From assembly GCF_001665785.1 (NCBI RefSeq), contig NZ_LZSO01000017.1, positions 186,001-250,000 on the forward strand: a stretch of DNA of 64,000 nucleotides. The letters are read 5' to 3'. The position numbers and the translations under genes are program-made. This document shows positions 1-9,010 of this stretch, piece by piece; position 1 is the first letter of the stretch; each line of letters starts with the position of its first letter. The notes beneath the pieces are model-generated. The model did not search any database. It was not told the origin of the DNA and saw only the letters and a program-made list of their open reading frames with translations. The stretch is from Mycolicibacterium peregrinum (GTDB lineage: Bacteria; Actinomycetota; Actinomycetes; Mycobacteriales; Mycobacteriaceae).

Positions 1-13
1 AGGAGGTGCTGTG

Positions 14-742
14 ATGTCGGGCTGGGAGATCTTCTGGGATGTGGTGCCGTATGTGACCTTGGCGATGGTCGCCGTGGGCACCTGGTGGCGGTACCGCTAT
101 GACAAGTTCGGCTGGACCACCCGCTCGTCCCAGCTCTATGAGTCGCGGTTGCTGCGCATCGCCAGCCCGATGTTCCACTTCGGCATGCTGGTGGTGTTCG
201 TCGGACATGTCATCGGCCTGTTCATCCCCGAATCGTGGATGGATCTGGTGATGAGTGACCACATCTATCACCTTCAGGCGGTGATCCTCGGCGGGATCGC
301 CGGCATTGCGGCCCTTGTCGGCATCGCACTGCTGATCTACCGCCGCCGCGCCACCGGCCCGGTGTTCATGGCCACCACTGTCAACGACAAGACGATGTAT
401 GTGGTCCTGGTGGCCGCGATGGTGGCCGGGTTCGCCTGTACGGCGATCGGGGCGACGCCCGAGGGCGCCGAGCACGACTACCGCGAGACCGTGTCGCCGT
501 GGTTCCGCTCGATCTGGATCTTCCAGCCCCGCGGCGACTTGATGGTCCAAGCGCCGGTGTACTTCCACATCCACGTGATGATCGCGCTCGTGCTGTTCTG
601 CCTGTGGCCGTTCACCCGGCTGGTTCACGTCTTCAGCGCGCCGATCGGCTACCTGTTCCGGCCCTACGTCGTGTACCGCAGCCGGGACGTCGCCAAGGAG
701 AGTGAACTGGTCGGATCCCGCCCGCAGCGTAGGGGTTGGTGA
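14..742 (+). CDS. narI: Respiratory nitrate reductase gamma subunit (cytochrome b)
   Basis: This is the membrane cytochrome b subunit that passes quinol electrons to the NarGH nitrate reductase on the cytoplasmic side. The 242-residue length is normal for the family and about five hydrophobic helices are visible. Histidines at 55 and 65 and at 187 and 205 sit in helix contexts matching the four haem b ligands known from E. coli NarI (56, 66, 187, 205). A perfect AGGAGG at 1-6 fits the ATG at 14; a GTG at 11 in the same frame is too close to it. narG, narH and narJ should lie to the left, outside the window. The family call is firm; the pairing with narGHJ is inferred. Confidence 0.95.
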   Translation: MSGWEIFWDVVPYVTLAMVAVGTWWRYRYDKFGWTTRSSQLYESRLLRIASPMFHFGMLVVFVGHVIGLFIPESWMDLVMSDHIYHLQAVILGGIAGIAALVGIALLIYRRRATGPVFMATTVNDKTMYVVLVAAMVAGFACTAIGATPEGAEHDYRETVSPWFRSIWIFQPRGDLMVQAPVYFHIHVMIALVLFCLWPFTRLVHVFSAPIGYLFRPYVVYRSRDVAKESELVGSRPQRRGW

Positions 743-803
743 GCGCCTGAACTAGGGACTTTCGGCCCTGCCGTGCGGGTTCTGGCCAGCGGACGATTGC
801 GGT

Positions 804-2189
804 ATGGAGCAACTGACCGCACTCGACGCGGGGTTCCTGGAAGCAGAGGACTCCGACCGGCACGCGAGCCTGGCAATCGGGGCGATCGCCGTGCTGGACG
901 GACCGATTCCCGGCGCCGATACCGTCGTGGCCTCGCTTGCCGAACGGGCCATGAGCGCACCCCGCCTGCATCAGCTGCTGCACACCCAACCCCTCGACCT
1001 CGGGGCGCCGCGATGGATCGAAGACACCAACTTCGACGCGGCACACCACATCCGGTACGCGGCGCTGCCCCAACCCGGCGACGATGCGGCGCTGTACCGG
1101 TGGGCCGCCGACATCATGGAACGCCGCCTGGACCGGGACCGACCGCTGTGGGAATGCTGGGTCGTCGACGGCCTGGCCGGCAACAGATGGGCGATCCTGT
1201 TGAAGGTCCACCACTGCATCGCCGACGGGATAGCGGCCACCAGGCTGCTCAGTCGGCTGTGCGACGACGGCGACCTGACCGGCCATGCCGCAAAGCAACA
1301 AACCGCCGGTGGGACAGCGATTTTCAACCCTGTCGAGTGGATCGGTAAGGCGTGGCGCATTTCGACCGGGCTGCCCGGGGCCGCGATGCAGGCCGTCCAG
1401 GGCGCGGTTGGCATCGTCACCGGCCTGCTGCGTCCGGCGGCCGCCACCTCGTTGACCGGCCCGGTGACCAGCATGCGGCGCTACGCCGCCGGTGAGGTGT
1501 CGATGGACGACGTCGACACGGTATGCCGGGAATTTGGTGTGACGGTCAACGATGTTGCGCTGGCGGCGATCACCGACAGTTTTCGCCGCACCCTCATCCG
1601 TCGCGGCGAGAAGCCCAGCCGGGATGCGCTCCGCACCTTGGTGCCGGTCTCGGTGCGCACCGCGGATGCGGATGATCGGACCGACAACCGCGTGTCGGTG
1701 ATGTTGCCGTACCTCCCGGTCGACAAGGCCGATCCGCTCCAGCAGTTGCGCGCCGTGCATTCGCGGCTGTCCCGGGCCAAGAGCAGCGGGCAGCGCGAAG
1801 CGGGAAACATCCTGGTGTCGGCGGCCAACGCGATCCCGTTTCCGCTGACCGCGTGGACGGTGCGGGCACTGACCCGGTTGCCGCAGCGCGGCGTCGTCAC
1901 CGTGGCCACGAATGTGCCGGGTCCGCGGAATCGATTGCGTGTCATGGGTTGCGACATTGTCCGGCTGCTTCCGATCCCGCCGCTGGCGTTGCAGCTGCGC
2001 ACCGGTGTGGCCATCATGAGCTACGCCGACCGGCTGGTCTTCGGAGTGATCGGCGATTACGACGCGGCGCCCGATGTGTCCGAATTGGCCCGTGGCATCG
2101 AACGCGCGGTCACCCGTCTGGTCGATATCGGCATTGGGCACTGGCGGGCCACTCCCGTGGGTACTCTGCAACTCGTACAGGGAGGTTGA
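804..2189 (+). CDS. WS/DGAT family O-acyltransferase (wax ester synthase / diacylglycerol acyltransferase)
   Basis: The 461-residue protein begins with the typical family opening (MEQLTALDAGFL) and carries the catalytic HHxxxDG motif as HHCIADG at residues 136-142. The conserved VNDVALAAI helix follows near residue 246. Family members join acyl-CoA to diacylglycerol or fatty alcohols to make storage lipid at the inner membrane. Mycobacteria have many paralogues, so the exact substrate cannot be read from the sequence. The stop is 3 nt before the next gene, so the two are probably cotranscribed. Confidence 0.93.
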   Translation: MEQLTALDAGFLEAEDSDRHASLAIGAIAVLDGPIPGADTVVASLAERAMSAPRLHQLLHTQPLDLGAPRWIEDTNFDAAHHIRYAALPQPGDDAALYRWAADIMERRLDRDRPLWECWVVDGLAGNRWAILLKVHHCIADGIAATRLLSRLCDDGDLTGHAAKQQTAGGTAIFNPVEWIGKAWRISTGLPGAAMQAVQGAVGIVTGLLRPAAATSLTGPVTSMRRYAAGEVSMDDVDTVCREFGVTVNDVALAAITDSFRRTLIRRGEKPSRDALRTLVPVSVRTADADDRTDNRVSVMLPYLPVDKADPLQQLRAVHSRLSRAKSSGQREAGNILVSAANAIPFPLTAWTVRALTRLPQRGVVTVATNVPGPRNRLRVMGCDIVRLLPIPPLALQLRTGVAIMSYADRLVFGVIGDYDAAPDVSELARGIERAVTRLVDIGIGHWRATPVGTLQLVQGG

Positions 2190-2192
2190 CCG

Positions 2193-2630
2193 ATGAAGGG
2201 ATCTGAACTCGGCGTTCTCACCCGCAGGCAGTGCCTGGATCTGCTGGAGGGAGTACGCGTCGGCAGGTTGGTGTTCACCGAGGACGCCCTGCCGGCCGTG
2301 CAGCCCGTCAATTTCCGGGTGTGGCATGACGATGTGGTGATCCGGGTGGCCGGTGGGCCCAAGCTGATCGCCGCGACCGATCGTCAGGTGGTGGCATTCG
2401 AGGCCGACGAACTCGACCCCGACCTACGCAGCGGCTGGAGCGTGACGATCGTCGGGCATGCCGAGCACATCACCGACGTGGACGAGCAGGTGCAGGTCGC
2501 CGGAACGTTCGTGCAGCCGTGGGCCGAGGGGCGGCGCGATCATTTCGTGCGGATACGGTCGGAGAAGGTCACCGGGCGTCAGCTCCGGAACCATGCGATG
2601 CCGCACTACGGTGCGGCGGGCGGCGGTTAG
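2193..2630 (+). CDS. Pyridoxamine 5'-phosphate oxidase-like flavin split-barrel protein
   Basis: This 145-residue protein resembles the small actinobacterial PNPOx-like family. It opens with a short helix (LTRRQCLDLLEGVRVGRLVF), then strand-rich sequence (PAVQPVNFRVWHDDVVIRV) and a later VGHAEHITD segment, as in FMN- or F420-binding split barrels. Such proteins may reduce diverse substrates or simply bind flavin; no function is assigned here. It starts 3 nt after the acyltransferase stop with GGGAGG upstream of the ATG, which indicates an operon. Its TAG overlaps the stop of the convergent gene on the other strand (shared bases TTAG). Confidence 0.8.
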   Translation: MKGSELGVLTRRQCLDLLEGVRVGRLVFTEDALPAVQPVNFRVWHDDVVIRVAGGPKLIAATDRQVVAFEADELDPDLRSGWSVTIVGHAEHITDVDEQVQVAGTFVQPWAEGRRDHFVRIRSEKVTGRQLRNHAMPHYGAAGGG

Positions 2631-2893
2631 TACCGAAGCCGGTCGTCGACGACCCGCACAGCGTGACCCGGATGCTGCGTCGCGTACAGCGGGTGCATCA
2701 GCATCGGGTGACGGCAGTGCGCGCAGGAGGCCTGCGGCTCGTTCGCCGACGCGAAGGTCAGGTGGTGGCATTCGCTGCAGCGGACCATGTAGCAGGCGCC
2801 GATCCAGTTGGCCATACCCACGTAGATCGCGACTGTGGTCCCCGCAGCGAGCACCATGATCAATGCGACCGTGAGCGCTTCATAAACCGTCAT
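2627..2893 (-). CDS. Conserved small membrane protein with C-terminal zinc ribbon
   Basis: From the ATG at 2893 this encodes 88 residues. Residues 5-30 form one hydrophobic helix (ALTVALIMVLAAGTTVAIYV). The soluble tail carries two CxxC pairs (CSECHH and CAHCRH) that look like a zinc ribbon. A TTG five codons upstream is possible but less likely. I do not recognise a named family. The layout of one membrane anchor plus a zinc ribbon suggests a small membrane-associated binding protein, and no activity can be claimed. It converges with the split-barrel gene, the stops overlapping. Confidence 0.7.
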   Translation of the reverse strand: MTVYEALTVALIMVLAAGTTVAIYVGMANWIGACYMVRCSECHHLTFASANEPQASCAHCRHPMLMHPLYATQHPGHAVRVVDDRLRY

Positions 2894-2956
2894 GACCGGC
2901 ACCTCCAAGCTCGCCTATCGCAACGTGACGGATACCTGAAACGGTACTCGCGAAAC

Positions 2957-3124
2957 CTAGGACTTCCTGGCCCGTTTGAAGACCTTGTCCAGTTCTTTAC
3001 CGTGCAATCCGTTGTCCTCGGCCTTGCGGACTTTGTGCAGAACCAGAGGGCAGCGTTTGCAGCGCGGCTTGCTTTTGCAGCACTTTTTCTTGGGCTTCAG
3101 GCCGGCGATTTTTGCGGACTTCAA
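2957..3124 (-). CDS. Small lysine/cysteine-rich conserved protein
   Basis: The product is very basic, with a compact cysteine cluster (KKKCCKSKPRCKRCP) followed by LVLHKVRKAEDNGLHGKELDKVFKRARKS. The cluster looks able to bind zinc or nucleic acid. The start is uncertain: the frame is open to a GTG at 3190, which would overlap the typA start, but the conserved-looking part begins near the TTG at 3124, which is used here (55 codons). I recall similar short ORFs in other mycobacteria but no function. It is divergent from typA and could share its promoter region. Confidence 0.55.
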   Translation of the reverse strand: MKSAKIAGLKPKKKCCKSKPRCKRCPLVLHKVRKAEDNGLHGKELDKVFKRARKS

Positions 3125-3180
3125 CGTGACGGGGCTCTCTCGTTTTCGTGATCGACCGGCCAGCCTGCGAGAATGTCGGT

Positions 3181-5082
3181 GTGGATTCACGCCCGAGCTT
3201 TCGCAATGTCGCCATCGTCGCCCACGTCGACCACGGCAAGACGACCCTAGTCGACGCGATGCTGCGACAGTCCGGTGCCTTGACGCACCGCGGCGACGAC
3301 GCAGTCGAGCGCCTGATGGACTCCGGTGACCTTGAGAAGGAAAAGGGCATCACCATCCTGGCCAAGAACACCGCGGTGCACCGGCACCATGCCGACGGCA
3401 CCATGACGGTGATCAACGTCATCGACACCCCTGGTCACGCCGATTTCGGTGGGGAGGTGGAGCGTGGCCTGTCCATGGTCGACGGCGTGGTCCTGCTGGT
3501 GGACGCCTCGGAGGGGCCGCTGCCGCAGACCCGGTTCGTGCTGCGCAAGGCGCTGGGCGCGCACCTTCCGGTGATCCTGGTGGTCAACAAGACCGACCGG
3601 CCCGACGCCCGCATCGCCGAGGTCGTCGAGGAAAGCCACGACCTGCTGCTCGACGTCGCCTCCGACCTGGACGACGAGGCCCAGGCAGCCGCCGAGAAGG
3701 CACTGGATCTGCCAACCCTGTACGCCTCGGGCCGGGCCGGCATCGCGTCGACGAAGCAGCCCGCCAACGGTGATAACCCTGACGGCGAGAACCTCGACCC
3801 GCTGTTCGACGTCCTGATGGAGCACATCCCGGCACCGTCGGGTGACCCCGAAGCACCGCTGCAGGCACTGGTCACCAACCTTGACGCCTCGGCCTTCCTG
3901 GGCCGTCTCGCCCTAATCCGCATCTACAACGGCCGGCTCAAGAAGGGCCAGCAGGTCGCGTGGATGCGCGAGGTCGACGGCTCGCCGGTGATCACCAACG
4001 CCAAGATCACCGAGTTGCTGGCCACCGAGGGCGTCGACCGTAACCCGACCGAGGAGGCCGTTGCGGGCGACATCGTCGCCGTCGCAGGCATCCCCGAGAT
4101 CATGATCGGTGACACTCTGGCCGACCCCGACAACTCGCACGCGCTGCCGCGCATCACCGTCGACGAGCCCGCCATCTCGGTCACCATCGGCACCAACACC
4201 TCGCCGCTGGCCGGCCGGGTATCGGGCCACAAGCTGACCGCCCGCATGGTGAAGAACCGTCTCGACGCCGAACTCGTCGGCAACGTGTCGATCCGCATCG
4301 TCGACATCGGCCGCCCCGACGCCTGGGAGGTGCAGGGCCGCGGTGAGCTGGCGCTGGCCATCCTCGTCGAGCAGATGCGGCGCGAGGGCTTCGAGCTGAC
4401 CGTCGGCAAGCCGCAGGTGGTCACCAAGAACATCGACGGCAAGCTGCACGAGCCGTTCGAAGAGCTGACCATCGACTGTCCCGAGGAGTTCGTCGGTTCC
4501 ATCACCCAGCTGATGGCCAACCGCAAGGGCCGGATGGAACAGATGACCAACCATGCCGCGGGTTGGGTGCGCATGGACTTCGTGGTGCCCAGCCGCGGAC
4601 TGATCGGCTTCCGTACCGACTTCTTGACCGAGACGCGTGGCACCGGCATCGCCAACGCGGTGTTCGAGGGCTACCGGCCGTGGGCCGGGGAGATCCGGGC
4701 CCGCCACACCGGCTCGCTGGTGAGCGACCGGTCCGGTTCGATCACCCCGTTCGCGATGATCCAGCTGGCCGACCGCGGACAGTTCTTCGTCGAGCCGGGT
4801 GAGGACACCTACGAAGGCCAGGTCGTCGGGATCAACCCGCGTGCCGAGGACCTCGACATCAACATCACCCGCGAGAAGAAGCTCACGAACATGCGGTCGT
4901 CGACTGCCGACGTCATGGAAACCCTGGCCCGGCCCCTCGACTTGGGCCTGGAGCAGGCAATGGAGTTCTGCGCCGAGGACGAGTGCGTCGAGGTGACCCC
5001 CGAGGTCGTCCGCGTCCGCAAGGTCGAGCTGACCGCCTCGCTGCGGGCACGGGCCAAGGCTCGGGCCAAGGCGCGCGGCTAA
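3181..5082 (+). CDS. typA: Ribosome-associated translational GTPase BipA/TypA
   Basis: TypA/BipA is an EF-G-like GTPase that binds the ribosome and supports subunit assembly and stress adaptation. At 633 residues it is full length. The G motifs are clear: AHVDHGKTT (G1), EKGITI (G2), DTPGHADFGGE (G3) and VVNKTD (G4). The C-terminal region contains the family signature VPSRGLIGFRTDFLTETRG. The GTG at 3181 (product MDSRPSFRNVAIVAHVDHGK) matches the usual N-terminus; an in-frame GTG at 3148 would add eleven unconserved residues. The gene ends 106 nt before a convergent gene, with a hairpin between. Confidence 0.97.
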   Translation: MDSRPSFRNVAIVAHVDHGKTTLVDAMLRQSGALTHRGDDAVERLMDSGDLEKEKGITILAKNTAVHRHHADGTMTVINVIDTPGHADFGGEVERGLSMVDGVVLLVDASEGPLPQTRFVLRKALGAHLPVILVVNKTDRPDARIAEVVEESHDLLLDVASDLDDEAQAAAEKALDLPTLYASGRAGIASTKQPANGDNPDGENLDPLFDVLMEHIPAPSGDPEAPLQALVTNLDASAFLGRLALIRIYNGRLKKGQQVAWMREVDGSPVITNAKITELLATEGVDRNPTEEAVAGDIVAVAGIPEIMIGDTLADPDNSHALPRITVDEPAISVTIGTNTSPLAGRVSGHKLTARMVKNRLDAELVGNVSIRIVDIGRPDAWEVQGRGELALAILVEQMRREGFELTVGKPQVVTKNIDGKLHEPFEELTIDCPEEFVGSITQLMANRKGRMEQMTNHAAGWVRMDFVVPSRGLIGFRTDFLTETRGTGIANAVFEGYRPWAGEIRARHTGSLVSDRSGSITPFAMIQLADRGQFFVEPGEDTYEGQVVGINPRAEDLDINITREKKLTNMRSSTADVMETLARPLDLGLEQAMEFCAEDECVEVTPEVVRVRKVELTASLRARAKARAKARG

Positions 5083-5103
5083 CTTCCGCTTTCGGTCGTC
5101 GAA

Positions 5104-5152
5104 TGGCCAGTTATTGCACCGCTTTTCGGGCGTAAAGTGCGATAACTGGCCA
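5104..5152. terminator. Hairpin between convergent typA and exported-protein gene
   Basis: Arms at 5104-5119 (TGGCCAGTTATTGCAC) and 5137-5152 (GTGCGATAACTGGCCA) pair at 15 of 16 positions, the exception being a G-U wobble in RNA. The 17-nt loop is AT-richer than its surroundings. It follows the typA stop by 21 nt and lies 36 nt from the opposite gene's stop, so it could end transcripts from both sides. No U-tract follows. Confidence 0.6.
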
Positions 5153-5187
5153 CTCGTGGTGAAGGGTCCGGCGGTGCGGCCCAGTTC

Positions 5188-6480
5188 TCAGGCCGCGTCG
5201 CTCTTGGAGTCGGACTTCTTCCCGGCGCCGTCATCAGTGGTGGCGGAACCGGTGGTGGTGGCTTTGCCCGCGGTTGGGCTGTTGCCACCCTTGAAGCCGA
5301 ACTTCTCCTTGAGCTGATTGACGCTGGTCGTCAGATCGGTGGTGACGGGCTTGGGCGGTGTCGACGTGTCCGAATCCCCGGACACCTTGGTTCCGGTCTG
5401 GTGCGTGCTGAAGTTGAGGCTCTCGCGAAGCTGGCTCCGTGCCTTCACGAGGGGCGTCGTCTTCTCTACCGTGGGCTTCTTGACCCCCACCGACTCCGCC
5501 GGGACCTTCTCCGGTGTCGGCGGTGCAGTTTCGACGTCCAGGCTGACCAACGTCTTCGGAGCGGGAAGTTTGTTCACATTGCTGGTGACCAAGGTGTTCT
5601 GCGGATTGTTCGGATTCTCACTCGGATCCACACCGAGCGCCTCGCGGACGACTTCACGGACGGAGTTCGTCGCCTTCCACAACACGTCGTTGCGGAAGTC
5701 CTGAATACCGTCGGCCCGGTTGGGCAACAGCGCCTTCAGTCCGATCGGGATGGCCTGCTGGGTCGGACCGGTGCCCATGAAGGAGTCGGCCACCCACAGC
5801 GGGGCGCTGATGAAACTGTCGAGCATGTGGTACACAGCGACGTTGGGCTCCATGCCGCCGGCGATGTCGACGATCGCCTTGAGCGGTGCGAACGGGGCCA
5901 GCGCGAGGCCTTCCACCAGTCGATAGCCGGAGTCGAGGGCGCCCGCGGCGAAACCGGCGAGCGGGGTGAGCACGTCGAGGGGAGTGCTGGTGTCCTCGAC
6001 CCCGAGGAGGTCGGCGATCGAAGATCGGAAACTATCGGTCGCTGCCCACAGCACGTTGTTGCGGAAGGCCTGGATATCGTCGGCGTGGTCGGGGAACAGC
6101 GCCGCCAGGCCCTTGCCGGTGAGTGACGTCTGGTTGATCCCGAGGGCGGGGTCGATGACCCATAGTGGGGCATCGATGACCTGGCGGATCGAGTTGTAGA
6201 AGGCCTGGGGGTCGCCGTCGGCGATGGCGAGGGCGGCGGCGATGGCGGCCACCGGCAGCTCAGCGATGCCTTGGACGAGACGCAACCCGGACTCGGTGAA
6301 ACCCTCGAGTGCCGCAATTGGATCCGGTGTCGCCATGAGGTTGATATCCGCAACATGTGCGGCTCGCAGTGCTGCCGGCGCCTGCGTGCCGACCGGTCCG
6401 ATGGCCGGGCCGATGGCGATCGCGCCTGCGGCGAGTAGCGCTGTGGCTCCGGTCATCGATTGCTTCACACCGACGTGCAT
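5188..6480 (-). CDS. Exported alanine-rich protein with internal duplication (GjpA-like group)
   Basis: This 430-residue protein opens with a hydrophobic export signal (about residues 8-35, rich in Ala/Gly) and has no membrane helices later. The body contains two copies of a ~105-residue unit (about 60-162 and 177-285) sharing ALxPxxADxIQxFRNxVLWxAT and LGV. The tail (300-430) is rich in Pro, Thr, Ser and Lys and ends GKKSDSKSDAA. A GGGGGAGG Shine-Dalgarno precedes the ATG. Similar N-terminus and tail style link it loosely to three other genes in the window. These resemble mycobacterial proteins annotated as outer membrane porin GjpA; porin activity is not shown by this sequence. Confidence 0.7.
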   Translation of the reverse strand: MHVGVKQSMTGATALLAAGAIAIGPAIGPVGTQAPAALRAAHVADINLMATPDPIAALEGFTESGLRLVQGIAELPVAAIAAALAIADGDPQAFYNSIRQVIDAPLWVIDPALGINQTSLTGKGLAALFPDHADDIQAFRNNVLWAATDSFRSSIADLLGVEDTSTPLDVLTPLAGFAAGALDSGYRLVEGLALAPFAPLKAIVDIAGGMEPNVAVYHMLDSFISAPLWVADSFMGTGPTQQAIPIGLKALLPNRADGIQDFRNDVLWKATNSVREVVREALGVDPSENPNNPQNTLVTSNVNKLPAPKTLVSLDVETAPPTPEKVPAESVGVKKPTVEKTTPLVKARSQLRESLNFSTHQTGTKVSGDSDTSTPPKPVTTDLTTSVNQLKEKFGFKGGNSPTAGKATTTGSATTDDGAGKKSDSKSDAA

Positions 6481-7088
6481 AGTGCCTCCCCCTGATTTTG
6501 GTTGCTCGGGTCTGAAACTGACGTCCTCGACGATATCGCCCGCTTAAGAATTTCTCAGGTGAATTTGAGATTTTGCATACACAAATACAGTCCGGGCAGC
6601 CAAGTTCTGTGGCAAGTTGTGTCATGCAAACGAAAGTCGCGGGCCATTATGCGATCGGTTTAGCTGAGGGGCGGGAGTAGGCCGGAAACATCTTTCGGGT
6701 GTGACAGGCCGATCGGCGTGTCGTGCGCGGTGCCCTGTCGAATTCCCTGGCAATATTCGTATTTCGACGACGTTGAGCGGGTTGCGGCGGCGTCGCCGCC
6801 ACGCAAACCGGCGTGTTCGTCCTTCGTGTTGTATTTGCGGCTTCGCGTCAAACGCTGGCTCGTGCCGACCTGCGATGTCCGACAGCAATCAGATTTGATC
6901 TTGTGGCAGATGTCCCGATCGACCAGTTTCTGGCGCCCAATGTGAATCCATTGCGCATTTTTGCGTGAATTTTCGCCGCGGGTTCACACGCGCGATGCCC
7001 GCCGGTCACCATTTGCGGGCCATGGGGTCGGGACGGACTGTCGGTGTGGGGCCAAGCGCGCTTCCGGGCGGTCGATACCCTGAGTAGC
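6481..7088. promoter_or_regulatory. 608-bp divergent intergenic region
   Basis: This gap separates the start of the exported-protein gene (minus) from lpqW (plus) and must hold both promoters. It is clearly AT-richer than its neighbours around 6540-6660 and 6890-6980. Only short open frames without good Shine-Dalgarno sequences are present. I see no RNA gene or clear repeat. Confidence 0.5.
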
Positions 7089-8960
7089 GTGCCGACACCC
7101 CTCCGCCGCGCCCAGTTGACGATCGGGGCGCTCATATCGGTGCCGGCGCTCCTGTTCAGCGGTTGCACTGTGAGTCCGCCGCCGGCTCCGCAGAGCACCG
7201 AGACGACCGAGACGACACCGCCGCCCCCGATGAAGGCGACGCAGATCATCATGGCCATTGATTCGATCGGCCCGGGGTTCAACCCGCACCTGTTGTCGGA
7301 CCAGTCTCCGGTGAACGCCGCGGTCGCCTCGATGGTGCTGCCGAGTTCCTTCCGGCCGGTACCTGACCCGAAGTCTCCGACGGGTTCGCACTGGGAGCTC
7401 GATCCGACTCTGCTCGAATCGGCCGAGGTGACCAACCAGAACCCGTTCACGGTGACCTACAAGATCCGTCCGGAAGCGCAGTGGACCGACAACGCGCCCA
7501 TCGCCGCGGACGACTACTGGTACCTCTGGCGCCAAATGGTCAGCCAACCGGGAGTCGTCGACCCGGCCGGCTATGACCTGATCACCGGTGTGCAATCGGT
7601 GGAGGGCGGCAAGCAGGCGGTGGTCACCTTCTCCCAGCCCTATCCGGCGTGGCGGGAGCTGTTCAACGACATCCTGCCGGCCCACATCGTCAAGGACATT
7701 CCCGGTGGCTTCGGCGCCGGCCTGGCCCGCGCGATGCCGGTCACCGGCGGGCAGTTTCGGGTGGAAAGCATTGATCCGCAACGTGATGAGATCCTGCTCG
7801 CCCGTAACGACAGGTACTGGAGCGCGCCGGCCAAGCCTGACCTGGTGTTGTTCCGGCGTGGTGGAGCGCCGGCCGCCCTGGCCGATTCCATCCGCAACGG
7901 CGACACCCAGGTGGCCCAGGTGCACGGTGGCGCAGCCACTTTCGCGCAGCTGAGCGCGATCCCCGACGTTCGCACCGCGAGGATCGTGACACCGCGGGTG
8001 ATGCAGTTGACGCTTCGCGGCGGGCAGCCCACCTTGGCCGAAGCCCAGGTGCGCAAGGCGATCCTGGGTCTGATCGATGTCGACCTGCTGGCCTCGGTGG
8101 GCGCGGGCGACGACAACACGGTGACGTTGGCGCAGGCGCAGGTGCGCTCACCCTCGGATCCCGGCTACGTACCGACAGCCCCGCCGGCGATGTCGCGGGA
8201 GGCTGCGCTTGATCTGTTGCGCGGCGCGGGTTACCAGATCGAGCCCGCGGCCGAGCCGCCCGCTCCTGGCGCGCCACCGGCGCCGGACAACGGGAGGCAG
8301 CGCATCACCAAGGACGGCGCCGCGCTGACGCTGGTGCTCGGTGTGGCGTCCAACGATCCGACGTCGGTCGCCGTCGCCAACACCGCGGCCGATCAGCTGC
8401 GCAACGTCGGAATCGACGCCTCGGTGCTGGCCCTGGACCCGGTTGCGCTCTATGGAGATGCGCTGACCAACAACCGGATCGACGCCGTCGTCGGCTGGCA
8501 TCAGGCCGGAGGGGATCTGGCGACCAGCCTCGCATCGCGCTACGGCTGCCGGGCGTTGGAGGCGACCGCCGTCTCGACCGCGGTCCCCGGGGTCACTCCC
8601 TCGTCGTCGCCGAAGCCCACCACCACGGTCGCACCCCCGGCGCCGAGCACCACACCGACACCCGCTCAGCCCATTCCGGCTCCCGAGTCAGGTGATCTGG
8701 TGCAGGCGCCCAGCAACATCACCGGGATCTGTGATCACAGCATTCAGCCGAAAATTGATGCGGCACTGGATGGTTCGCAGAATATCGCCGAGGTGATCCA
8801 GGCTGTCGAGCCGCGCCTGTGGAACATGTCGACAGTTCTTCCGATCCTGCAGGACACGACGATCGTTGCCGCAGGGCCGAGTGTGCAGAACGTCAGTCTG
8901 ACCGGTGCCGTGCCGGTCGGCATCGTCGGCGACGCGGGCAGCTGGACCAAGGGCCGCTAG
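7089..8960 (+). CDS. lpqW: Lipoprotein LpqW, regulator of PIM/LAM synthesis
   Basis: LpqW is a periplasmic lipoprotein with the fold of peptide-transporter binding proteins; in mycobacteria it controls the flow of mannolipids between PIMs and lipoarabinomannan. From the GTG at 7089 the product is 623 residues and begins with a short basic segment (RR), a hydrophobic stretch and the lipobox LFSGC, with the lipidated cysteine at 26. The SBP_bac_5-like body follows. A proline/threonine-rich insert lies near residues 500-540. An in-frame upstream start at 7044 would put extra residues before the signal peptide. Position between typA and mshB matches Rv1166. Confidence 0.93.
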   Translation: MPTPLRRAQLTIGALISVPALLFSGCTVSPPPAPQSTETTETTPPPPMKATQIIMAIDSIGPGFNPHLLSDQSPVNAAVASMVLPSSFRPVPDPKSPTGSHWELDPTLLESAEVTNQNPFTVTYKIRPEAQWTDNAPIAADDYWYLWRQMVSQPGVVDPAGYDLITGVQSVEGGKQAVVTFSQPYPAWRELFNDILPAHIVKDIPGGFGAGLARAMPVTGGQFRVESIDPQRDEILLARNDRYWSAPAKPDLVLFRRGGAPAALADSIRNGDTQVAQVHGGAATFAQLSAIPDVRTARIVTPRVMQLTLRGGQPTLAEAQVRKAILGLIDVDLLASVGAGDDNTVTLAQAQVRSPSDPGYVPTAPPAMSREAALDLLRGAGYQIEPAAEPPAPGAPPAPDNGRQRITKDGAALTLVLGVASNDPTSVAVANTAADQLRNVGIDASVLALDPVALYGDALTNNRIDAVVGWHQAGGDLATSLASRYGCRALEATAVSTAVPGVTPSSSPKPTTTVAPPAPSTTPTPAQPIPAPESGDLVQAPSNITGICDHSIQPKIDAALDGSQNIAEVIQAVEPRLWNMSTVLPILQDTTIVAAGPSVQNVSLTGAVPVGIVGDAGSWTKGR

Positions 8961-8968
8961 CAGGCGTG

Positions 8969-8999
8969 CAGTGGGCCCCTCATACGAGGAGGCCCACTG
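8969..8999. terminator. Hairpin between lpqW and the next convergent gene
   Basis: CAGTGGGCCCCTC at 8969-8981 pairs with GAGGAGGCCCACTG at 8986-8999 apart from one bulged base, leaving a 4-nt loop. It starts 9 nt after the lpqW stop and ends 11 nt before the stop of the minus-strand gene, so it probably acts as a bidirectional terminator. Confidence 0.7.
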
Positions 9000-9010
9000 A
9001 CTGGTGTGGA

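Noticed and set aside
633..2327. Long minus-strand frame (564 codons) opposite the acyltransferase gene
   Set aside because: Composition is Arg/Gly/His/Gln-rich without any family pattern, and the plus strand holds a clear WS/DGAT protein. It is a GC-driven shadow.
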